Assembly: GCA_049699975.1 (NCBI GenBank)
Contig: JBNAWB010000042.1
Location: 1 to 20,681 of the forward strand
Length of the DNA stretch: 20,681 nt
Source: CAZAGD01 sp049699975
Lineage (GTDB): Bacteria; Desulfobacterota; SM23-61
Direction: 5' to 3'
Positions 7,859 through 13,536 of this stretch are shown one piece after another. Both the position numbers and the translations under genes were made by a program. The stretch's first letter is position 1. Every line of letters starts with the position of its first letter. The notes beneath the pieces are model-generated. The model was not told the origin of the DNA. It ran no database searches and worked only from the letters and a program-made list of their open reading frames with translations.

Positions 7859-8347
7859 TTAACCCCTTAATGCTTCCTTCTTCCAAATTAGGGAAACTAA
7901 TATGATGGCATACTGGATAGTAGTCAATAAAAATCCGATTATCGTCGGCAAGAAAAAAATAATAATGGGAATTTCTAATGTAGGTGTTGTATCGTAAAAA
8001 TTATGGGCCGTGGTCGTTAAAACAGAAAGGGTAATGATGCCGAAAATGACCAAGGCGGCTAAATTTATTAAAAAGTTTAGAAAATTTTGTATAATTGGGG
8101 GAGACAAAGCTATTAACTCTCCCATGCGGATATGAGCATTTTCTTTAGTAACCAAACGTAAACTAATAAATACACTCCAGATCAAAAAGCATCTGACCAA
8201 TTCCATAGTGCCCATAAAAGGGGTCATCGAAAAAGCTCTCAGAACAGTGTCCAAAAGCACTAAAATAATTAAATTGAACAAGAAGATGACGCCCAGATAA
8301 CGATCAACCGTCGTTAATCCTCGCCAAACCTTCTGCCAAATTAGCAC
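7859..8347 (-). CDS. TRAP transporter small permease, DctQ family (system 2)
   Basis: A 162-residue protein with four hydrophobic segments (about 18-38, 48-66, 86-110, 124-150), the DctQ pattern. The segment 'GTMELVRCFLIWSVFISLRLV' (about 46-66) corresponds to the conserved DctQ core with an acidic residue followed by Arg. The start codon is GTG (8347-8345) with purine-rich GAAGAG immediately before it, a weaker initiation signal than that of the neighbouring dctP. The upstream gap to dctP is 59 bp and almost entirely occupied by a 13-bp perfect hairpin. dctM follows after 9 bp. Confidence 0.9.
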   Translation of the reverse strand: MLIWQKVWRGLTTVDRYLGVIFLFNLIILVLLDTVLRAFSMTPFMGTMELVRCFLIWSVFISLRLVTKENAHIRMGELIALSPPIIQNFLNFLINLAALVIFGIITLSVLTTTAHNFYDTTPTLEIPIIIFFLPTIIGFLLTTIQYAIILVSLIWKKEALRG

Positions 8348-8367
8348 CTCTTCGTCTCTCCCATAAC

Positions 8368-8398
8368 TTCCCCTGGCAGAATTTATCTGCCAGGGGAA
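8368..8398 (-). terminator. 13-bp perfect hairpin after dctP (system 2), no U-tract
   Basis: Positions 8368-8380 (TTCCCCTGGCAGA) pair without mismatch with 8386-8398 around a 5-nt loop. It starts 8 nt beyond the dctP stop. The transcribed strand continues GUUAUGGG rather than poly-U, so this looks like a 3'-protecting or attenuating intercistronic element that would leave more dctP than dctQM message. Confidence 0.75.
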
Positions 8399-8406
8399 AA
8401 CAATAT

Positions 8407-9411
8407 TTATTTAACGGCCTGGATGCGGCGAATATAATCAGACCATTCTGGAAAATCTTTCTTGATCTGAGCCATTACTGCTTCTTTGAAACCCTTCTTA
8501 TCCAGGCCATCTTTTTCTTCAATGATGATCATGCCTTTCTCTTTGAATTTGGCCTTGAGCTCTACTTCCGCTTTCTTGGCTAAGGTAGTTTCGATATCGG
8601 CCGACTCGGTTACGCAGGCTTCTAATATTTTTCGGTCTTCGGGTGAAAGGCTTTGATAGGCTTTTTCGTTGATGAATACCGGAAGGAGATCCAGAATATG
8701 TTCCGTAATGATCAAATACTTTTGTACTTCATAATATTTTGCTTGCCACTGCTGTTGCAAAGGATTTTCTTGCCCCTCGATCAATCCAGTCATCAAAGCG
8801 GTATGCACCTCCCCGATATCTACGGGCACAGGTATTGCTCCCATTCCTTTGAGCATGGACATCCACAATTTGTTCGGAATTCCTCTGATCTTGCGCCCCT
8901 TCATGTCTTTGACCGAATAAACAGGGAAGTTGGTAGAAAGGTTTCGCCACCCGCGGGTCATGGTAGTCAGAATGCGCATGTTTCCCTTTTTAATGAGCTG
9001 CTCGTTCATCTCGCGAACCAATTCTGAAGTTTGGGGTCGAGAAGCTCTTAGGCCTTGATCCATGTCGGTGTAGATATAAGGTAGATTAAAAACCGTGATA
9101 TCCGCGTGGTATCTCGCTAAAGTGGCATGGACATGGTTGCCCATCGTGATCGCTCCGGATTTAATTCCATCCATCATCTCGCTGGGCGGGCCTAATTGGC
9201 TGGCGGGATAAACTTCGACAATTATCCTTCCTTTAGTACGTTCCTTGACTAAATCAGCCATCCGCGTGGCAAAACGATGCTGCGGATCTCCTGTTTGTTC
9301 CACGTGGGCATACTTAAAGACCACAGGCGCAGCCTCAATATTCTTTAGGGTAGTGATGACTATCAAGGCTGCTAAGGTGAAAATTAAAAACACTGCTAAA
9401 ATTTTCTTCAT
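8407..9411 (-). CDS. TRAP transporter periplasmic substrate-binding protein, DctP family (system 2)
   Basis: A 334-residue secreted protein with a Sec signal peptide at 1-27 (core ILAVFLIFTLAALIVITTL; cleavage after IEA). Landmarks: VYPASQLGPPSEMMDGIKSG (67-86), TRGWRNLST (152-160), GRKIRGIPN (172-180) with the ligand-clamping arginine R176, and LIEGQENPL (210-218). The GWRN segment followed by the second arginine is typical of DctP proteins that bind carboxylates, so an organic or sugar acid ligand is likely. A very strong ribosome binding site (AAGGAGG, 7 nt before the ATG) contrasts with the weak ones of dctQ and dctM. The ligand is not determinable from sequence. Confidence 0.95.
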   Translation of the reverse strand: MKKILAVFLIFTLAALIVITTLKNIEAAPVVFKYAHVEQTGDPQHRFATRMADLVKERTKGRIIVEVYPASQLGPPSEMMDGIKSGAITMGNHVHATLARYHADITVFNLPYIYTDMDQGLRASRPQTSELVREMNEQLIKKGNMRILTTMTRGWRNLSTNFPVYSVKDMKGRKIRGIPNKLWMSMLKGMGAIPVPVDIGEVHTALMTGLIEGQENPLQQQWQAKYYEVQKYLIITEHILDLLPVFINEKAYQSLSPEDRKILEACVTESADIETTLAKKAEVELKAKFKEKGMIIIEEKDGLDKKGFKEAVMAQIKKDFPEWSDYIRRIQAVK

Positions 9412-9441
9412 CTTCTTCCTCCTTTCTTTTTGTTTATTGCC

Positions 9442-9480
9442 TCATTGATTTTTCCCAAACATTCAAGGGAAAATCAATGA
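9442..9480 (-). terminator. Hairpin between dctQ (system 3) and dctP (system 2)
   Basis: TCATTGATT...CCC (9442-9456) pairs with GGG...AATCAATGA (9467-9480), 14 pairs with one bulged T and a 10-nt loop. It starts 19 nt after the dctQ stop and ends about 30 nt before the dctP start. The sequence after it is GGCAAUAAAC, not a U-tract, so it marks the border between two TRAP systems but is not a classical terminator. Confidence 0.6.
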
Positions 9481-9498
9481 TTATTTAATGCGCATTTT

Positions 9499-9984
9499 TC
9501 AAAATTCCTTTTCCGAAAAATATCTCCCTCGCCAAAGACTGAGCAGATCCCGAATTATAAAGCCAATAATTAATCCCCCAGTCAAAGGAATAATTATAAA
9601 CCATAGACTGCGCGGCAAATCCAATATGGGTGAGCGATCTACTGAGCGCCAAGTGAGGAGCCAGCCTTCCCAGGCAAACAGAAAGAAGAAAAAAAGGGAG
9701 ATTAATTGCCATATTATTTGCAAAAAAACGCCCGCCTTGGAGGAACCCAAAGTTTCCGGCAAAACCTCTACGCGGAAATGAGCTCTTTTTCTCCATAAAA
9801 AAGAAGCTCCCAAAAATACCATCCAGGCAAAAGCCAATTCAATTACTTCATCTGCCCACCCCATGGAACTAATGGGCACAAAGCGCACAAAAACGCCAGC
9901 GGCAATAAGTAAAAAGAGAATTATTAGACAGCCCACACTTCCCCACTTTAGGAAATTGGTGAGAATATGATCAATTTTGCCCAT
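9499..9984 (-). CDS. TRAP transporter small permease, DctQ family (system 3)
   Basis: A 161-residue membrane protein with four hydrophobic segments (about 13-33, 48-62, 86-108, 127-146). The stretch 'SSMGWADEVIELAFAWMVFLGASFLWRKRAHFRVEVLPE' begins with the DctQ core, in which W-A-D-E is followed by a membrane helix and then HxxxE-like polar residues. It follows dctM of its own system by 18 bp. The order dctP-dctM-dctQ differs from systems 1 and 2, where dctQ precedes dctM. The Shine-Dalgarno is weak. The family call is supported by size, topology and neighbours. Confidence 0.88.
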   Translation of the reverse strand: MGKIDHILTNFLKWGSVGCLIILFLLIAAGVFVRFVPISSMGWADEVIELAFAWMVFLGASFLWRKRAHFRVEVLPETLGSSKAGVFLQIIWQLISLFFFFLFAWEGWLLTWRSVDRSPILDLPRSLWFIIIPLTGGLIIGFIIRDLLSLWRGRYFSEKEF

Positions 9985-10002
9985 CTATTAGTCACTTTTC
10001 TT

Positions 10003-11295
10003 TTACTTTTCTTTGCCCATTACCAAATTAGGCAGCCAGATTACCAATTCTGGAATAAAAATAATCAAGAAAAGAACTCCAAATAGCGCTACAATGTACC
10101 ATTTTAATTCCCTGGCTAATGTCCAAAGGGGAACTTTTCCTACACCCGAAACGGTATATAGAACCATGCCCACAGGTGGAGTAAGTAAGGCGATCATTAA
10201 ATTTAACGTGAGCATAACCCCAAAATGAACTGGATCAATGCCTAACTTGCTTACTAAAGGCATAAAAATTGGAATAGTTAAAAGCATTATAGAAATTGCT
10301 TCCATAAAGCAGCCTAAGACAAGCAATATTAGATTTATAATAATCAAGATTATTGTTGGATTACTGCTAATATGCATCAGAGCTTGAATAGTTGCATCCG
10401 GAACTTTTTGGTGAATAAGGAGCCATCCAAAGAGGCCAGCAGCAGCAATAATAAATAAAACCAATACCGTCTGCTCCATGGTGATAGCTAAAATTTTGAG
10501 CAATTCCTGCCAAGTTGTTTCCCGATAAACTACCATGGTAATAAATATGGCGTATATGGAAGCCACGACCGAAGCTTCGGTGGGCGTGAACAGGCCAGTT
10601 AGAATTCCGCCAATAATTATTAAAGGCGCCATAAAAGCTGTCCAAGCACCGGCAGCGCTCGATAAAATCTCTCTTAAGGTAGCTTTTTCACCCCTGGGAT
10701 AATTCCTTTTGCGCGAAATAAAATAGACTGTAATCATCATACCTATTCCCATTAATATCCCGGGTATGAACCCTCCTAAAAAAAGACGGCCTACCGAGAC
10801 TCCTGTGAGGCTGCCAAATATTACAAAAGGAATGCTAGGCGGAATAATAGGCCCGATAGTTGAGGATGCGGCGGTAACGGCGGCGCTAAAAGGACGATCA
10901 AAGCCGCCTTTGACCATGGCCTCCATGGCCACCATGCCCACTCCACCCGCATCGGCCACGGCCGACCCAGACATTCCGGCAAAGATCATACTTTCCACCA
11001 CATTTACATGCCCAAGGCCTCCCCGAAAATGCCCTACCAGTCTTTGACAGAAAAGAAAAATCCGCTGCGTCATTCCACCCGTGTTCATTAGGTTACCGGT
11101 TAGAATAAAAAAAGGAATCGCTAAGAGCGTAAAGCTGGTCGTGCTGGCGTACATCCTTTCGGGAATCATTAATAAAAGATGCGATTCTCCCAAAAAGATA
11201 AAAAATAAGGCCGCAGTTAAAGCCATGGAAACTGCTATAGGCACTCCCAACATCATTAAGCCAACTAAAACCGCAAAGATTGTTAAAGTTATCAT
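10003..11295 (-). CDS. TRAP transporter large permease, DctM family (system 3)
   Basis: A 430-residue polytopic membrane protein. Signatures in order: SFTLLAIPFFILTGNLMN (54-71), GMSGSAVADA (107-116), PIIPPSIP (149-156), FTPTEA, and LLTPPVGMVLY near the C-terminus. It resembles DctM of system 1 more than that of system 2 by eye (for example GHVRGGLGHVN versus GHFRGGLGHVN and AAVTAASATIG versus AAVTAASSTIG). The start ATG has no Shine-Dalgarno at all and begins only about 8 nt after a GC-rich hairpin that follows dctP, so its initiation mechanism is unclear. It is placed directly after dctP, an uncommon order for a TRAP operon. Confidence 0.95.
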   Translation of the reverse strand: MITLTIFAVLVGLMMLGVPIAVSMALTAALFFIFLGESHLLLMIPERMYASTTSFTLLAIPFFILTGNLMNTGGMTQRIFLFCQRLVGHFRGGLGHVNVVESMIFAGMSGSAVADAGGVGMVAMEAMVKGGFDRPFSAAVTAASSTIGPIIPPSIPFVIFGSLTGVSVGRLFLGGFIPGILMGIGMMITVYFISRKRNYPRGEKATLREILSSAAGAWTAFMAPLIIIGGILTGLFTPTEASVVASIYAIFITMVVYRETTWQELLKILAITMEQTVLVLFIIAAAGLFGWLLIHQKVPDATIQALMHISSNPTIILIIINLILLVLGCFMEAISIMLLTIPIFMPLVSKLGIDPVHFGVMLTLNLMIALLTPPVGMVLYTVSGVGKVPLWTLARELKWYIVALFGVLFLIIFIPELVIWLPNLVMGKEK

Positions 11296-11305
11296 ATTTT
11301 TCAGG

Positions 11306-11334
11306 GGGGCTGCTTTTCCCGTAAAAGCAGCCCT
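11306..11334 (-). terminator. GC-rich hairpin after dctP (system 3), abutting the dctM start
   Basis: GGGCTGCTTTT (11307-11317) pairs perfectly with AAAAGCAGCCC (11323-11333), extended by a G-T pair, around a 5-nt loop. It begins 10 nt after the dctP stop and ends about 10 nt before the dctM ATG, filling the whole 49-bp gap. No U-run follows on the transcribed strand. Its location could affect both dctP message stability and dctM initiation. Confidence 0.7.
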
Positions 11335-11344
11335 CTCTTAGTTA

Positions 11345-12355
11345 TTACTTTTTCCGCGCCTCTTCTACGAATTTCATGAAAACTTTCACATTATCTTCTC
11401 CATAGCGTTTGAAGATTTTCTCATAGGCCGGGCCCATGACCGCCCGGAAAGAAGCAATGTCTGGGCGGGTAACTTTTAAACCTGCTTGCTCAAATTTTTT
11501 AATTAAATCCACTTCTTCGTCATTCAAAGTTTTACGCACCCAATTGCCAGCTTTCACTGCTTCCTCTCTTAAAATATTTTGCTGTTCGGGAGTTAACTTG
11601 GCCCAACTCATGGTGCTAATGACGGGCATAGCGCAAGCGTAAGCATGGCGAGTTAAAGCTACATGTTTTTGTACTTCATAAAATTTTTGATAATAAATAG
11701 CGCTCAAGGGGTTTTCTTGGCCGTCCACCACGTTCTGAGCTAAAGCCATGTACAGCTCAGGCCAAGCAATTTTAGTAACTACGGCCCCCAAAGTCTCAAA
11801 GAGAACTTGCAGATGAAACTCTGGTGGGACTCTGATCTTTAATCCCTTTACATCTTCCGGTTTCATGATGGGCTTCTTATTGTTGGTAATATTGCGAAAA
11901 CCCCATTCCCAATTGGCCAATACAACAAAACCTTCTTTCTCAAATTGCGGAGCCAACCATTTCATGGCCGGACCATCAAGAGTGCGATGGGCATGCTCAT
12001 AATCATCAAAGACAAATGGAATCTGGGCTGTCGCGCACGCCTTGACATAATATTCGAACTGTCCCTGGGTATTGATGCACATATCCAAGGTCCCCAATTT
12101 TACTTGTTTGACCACCTCGGGCGGAGAACCTAAGGTATTTGCCGGATAAATGGTTATTTTAACTTGTCCTTTAGTGCGCTCTTCTACTTTGGCGGCCATT
12201 TGCTTGGCTCCTAGATGAATGGGGTGTTTTTCATCGATATAATGGGCGATACGCAAATTAACCCCTTGAGCCTGGGCATTTACCCAATTGCCCAGAAGAA
12301 AAAGAAAGAAAGTTCCTACCCATACGAAAGCCAACCATCCTTTTTTAATCTTCAT
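11345..12355 (-). CDS. TRAP transporter periplasmic substrate-binding protein, DctP family (system 3)
   Basis: A 336-residue secreted protein with a Sec signal peptide (core WLAFVWVGTFFLFLLGNWV; likely cleavage after VNA or AQA around 27-29). Landmarks: IYPANTLGSPPEVVKQVKLGT (69-89), WGFRNITNN (151-159), GLKIRVPPEF (171-180) with the carboxylate-clamping R175, and VVDGQENPL (209-217). The WGFRN element and R175 match the classical DctP carboxylate-binding type. A strong AAGGAGG ribosome binding site lies 8 nt before the ATG. It is the first structural gene after the GntR regulator (98-bp gap), and the gap holds a perfect 11-bp tandem repeat. Ligand unknown; a C4-dicarboxylate-like, sugar-acid or 2-oxo/hydroxy-acid ligand is plausible. 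Confidence 0.95.
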   Translation of the reverse strand: MKIKKGWLAFVWVGTFFLFLLGNWVNAQAQGVNLRIAHYIDEKHPIHLGAKQMAAKVEERTKGQVKITIYPANTLGSPPEVVKQVKLGTLDMCINTQGQFEYYVKACATAQIPFVFDDYEHAHRTLDGPAMKWLAPQFEKEGFVVLANWEWGFRNITNNKKPIMKPEDVKGLKIRVPPEFHLQVLFETLGAVVTKIAWPELYMALAQNVVDGQENPLSAIYYQKFYEVQKHVALTRHAYACAMPVISTMSWAKLTPEQQNILREEAVKAGNWVRKTLNDEEVDLIKKFEQAGLKVTRPDIASFRAVMGPAYEKIFKRYGEDNVKVFMKFVEEARKK

Positions 12356-12378
12356 AATCTTGACCTCCTTTTTTTATT

Positions 12379-12400
12379 TTATTAACAAATTATTAACAAA
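12379..12400. repeat. Perfect 11-bp tandem direct repeat upstream of dctP (system 3)
   Basis: TTATTAACAAA occurs twice head to tail (12379-12389 and 12390-12400), about one helical turn per unit. It lies 24-45 bp upstream of the dctP start, within the gap to gntR. It may be a regulator site or simply part of an AT-rich leader. No further copies were found near other genes in the window. Confidence 0.5.
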
Positions 12401-12453
12401 CAACAAAATTAAATTAAACTCCTCCAGGGATCGGGCGAGTTAATATTTTTAAC

Positions 12454-13203
12454 TTATCTACCTTGGGTGAAATTACTTTTACCTTTTTTAAGTTCCTGGC
12501 GCAAAGAAGATAAAACATAATTAGCCGCGTGATCTAAATGCTTATTTAATAAATTTAAAGCTCCTTTTTTGTCTCTCTTCTCCAGAAAATTAATTAATTG
12601 AGCATGCTCTTCCCAAACCTCTTTCCAGGTTTCACCCGCTTGAAGACCTAAATATCTCAACCGACTTACAATATTTCGCAGATTATTTAGAATGTTCAGT
12701 AAATAAACATTGCCGGTCGCCGCATAAATTATTTCGTGAAAACGAGAATTCAATTCGAAGAGTTGGCGAATCTTGGCCTCTTGATTTAATCTCTTTGCCG
12801 CCAAAATTTCCTGCGCTTGATACTTAAGATTCTTTAAAAGGGTAATTTCCTCAGCCGTTATCTTCCCGCAAGCTATTTGTAAGGCATATGTTTCTAAGAC
12901 TCTCCTTATTCCAAAAACTTCTTTTACTGTTTCTTCAGGAATTACGCTGACGCGCACTCCTCCTTGGGGAAGTTTTTCTACCAACCCATCCTGTTCTAAC
13001 CTGCGAAAAGCATCGCGCACGGGAGTCCGGCTGATACTTAGTTTTTCGGCCACCGGTATCTGCATCATCCGTTCTCCGGGCTTGATATCGCCATGCAGAA
13101 TTTTAGCCTTGAGATGTTCATAAATTTGATCAGCAAGGGACCGAGGAGGATGAATATACTCTTTGGGAAAAATATGATCTCTTATCCTAGAAGATTTGGG
13201 CAT
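12454..13203 (-). CDS. GntR-family transcriptional regulator, FadR/FCD subfamily
   Basis: A 249-residue regulator. The winged-helix GntR domain covers about 20-88, with LADQIYEHLKAKILHGDIKPGERM (23-46) and the recognition-helix region SISRTPVRDAFRRLEQDGLV (56-75) being textbook GntR. The C-terminal FCD ligand domain (about 95-230) is all helical and shows the metal/ligand residues N152 and H156 (LNSRFHEIIY), H200 (WEEHAQLINF) and H222 (NKHLDHAANYV). FCD regulators usually sense small carboxylates or sugar acids and repress the adjacent catabolic and TRAP genes. The gene is the first of the long minus-strand series and has a 13-bp inverted repeat (13207-13219) a few bases before its ATG, suggesting autoregulation. 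The Shine-Dalgarno is weak. Family assignment is firm; effector and targets are inferred. Confidence 0.95.
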   Translation of the reverse strand: MPKSSRIRDHIFPKEYIHPPRSLADQIYEHLKAKILHGDIKPGERMMQIPVAEKLSISRTPVRDAFRRLEQDGLVEKLPQGGVRVSVIPEETVKEVFGIRRVLETYALQIACGKITAEEITLLKNLKYQAQEILAAKRLNQEAKIRQLFELNSRFHEIIYAATGNVYLLNILNNLRNIVSRLRYLGLQAGETWKEVWEEHAQLINFLEKRDKKGALNLLNKHLDHAANYVLSSLRQELKKGKSNFTQGR

Positions 13204-13206
13204 CGG

Positions 13207-13219
13207 ATAGAAATTCTAT
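13207..13219. promoter_or_regulatory. Inverted repeat at the gntR start, candidate operator
   Basis: ATAGAA-A-TTCTAT is a perfect odd palindrome ending 3 bp before the gntR ATG, in the untranslated leader downstream of the predicted promoter. Its position suits autorepression. It is AT-rich and short, so chance occurrence is possible. It is not present before the dehydrogenase gene. Confidence 0.35.
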
Positions 13220-13238
13220 ATGGTTAATAAAAAAATTT

Positions 13239-13287
13239 TGTATCCCTGTATTCATTATGCTTAGCAAAATTACTGTTAGCTTGTCAA
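13239..13287 (-). promoter_or_regulatory. Promoter/operator region of gntR and the TRAP series
   Basis: On the minus strand TTGACA (13287-13282) is followed by 18 nt and TAAGCA (13263-13258), preceded by an extended TGC; a CATAAT lies slightly further downstream. Next comes the tandem pair TGTATCCC/TGTATTCA (plus strand, 13239-13254). The block from TTGACAAG through TTTGCTAA has the same length as at 6498-6527, and the tandem repeat sits at nearly the same distance. The similarity is visible directly; the regulator that reads it is not proven. Confidence 0.6.
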
Positions 13288-13327
13288 GGTTTAAAATTGA
13301 GATCTCTGAAAGACCCATTTTCTCTTC

Positions 13328-13348
13328 ACTCCTGAGGTTGGCAGGAGT
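13328..13348. repeat. Inverted repeat in the gap between the aldolase operon and gntR
   Basis: ACTCCTG (13328-13334) pairs with CAGGAGT (13342-13348) around a 7-nt loop. The 333-bp gap 13204-13536 also holds a wider 9-bp pair TTGAGATCT (13297-13305) and AGATCTCAA (13424-13432). I see no gene in this gap. Function unknown. Confidence 0.35.
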
Positions 13349-13494
13349 CCAAAAACATCTTGAAATTACATAACTCCTGGCTAAGCAATAATAACCAAAT
13401 TCATTCTTTGAGTACTTTTTCAAAGATCTCAAATTAAATTAAGGGTACCATAAGCCATTTAGCTATCGAGCAGCAAAGCTCTATCAAATTATAG

Positions 13495-13520
13495 AAAAAA
13501 TAACTTAACTTAATAGTTAA
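13495..13520 (-). terminator. Candidate weak terminator after the aldolase/dehydrogenase gene
   Basis: On the minus strand, 17 nt after the stop codon, TTAACT-ATTA-AGTTAA (13520-13505) is followed by GTTA and then six T (13500-13495). The stem is only 6 bp and AT-rich, so this would be a weak Rho-independent terminator. It is the only place in this gap where a stem is followed by a T-run in the right direction. Confidence 0.4.
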
Positions 13521-13536
13521 AGAAAAAGGAAATTTT

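Noticed and set aside
8368..8398. Classical Rho-independent terminator after dctP (system 2)
   Set aside because: The stem is excellent but there is no U-tract after it on the transcribed strand, and dctQ/dctM of the same system follow. I list it as an attenuator or protector hairpin instead.
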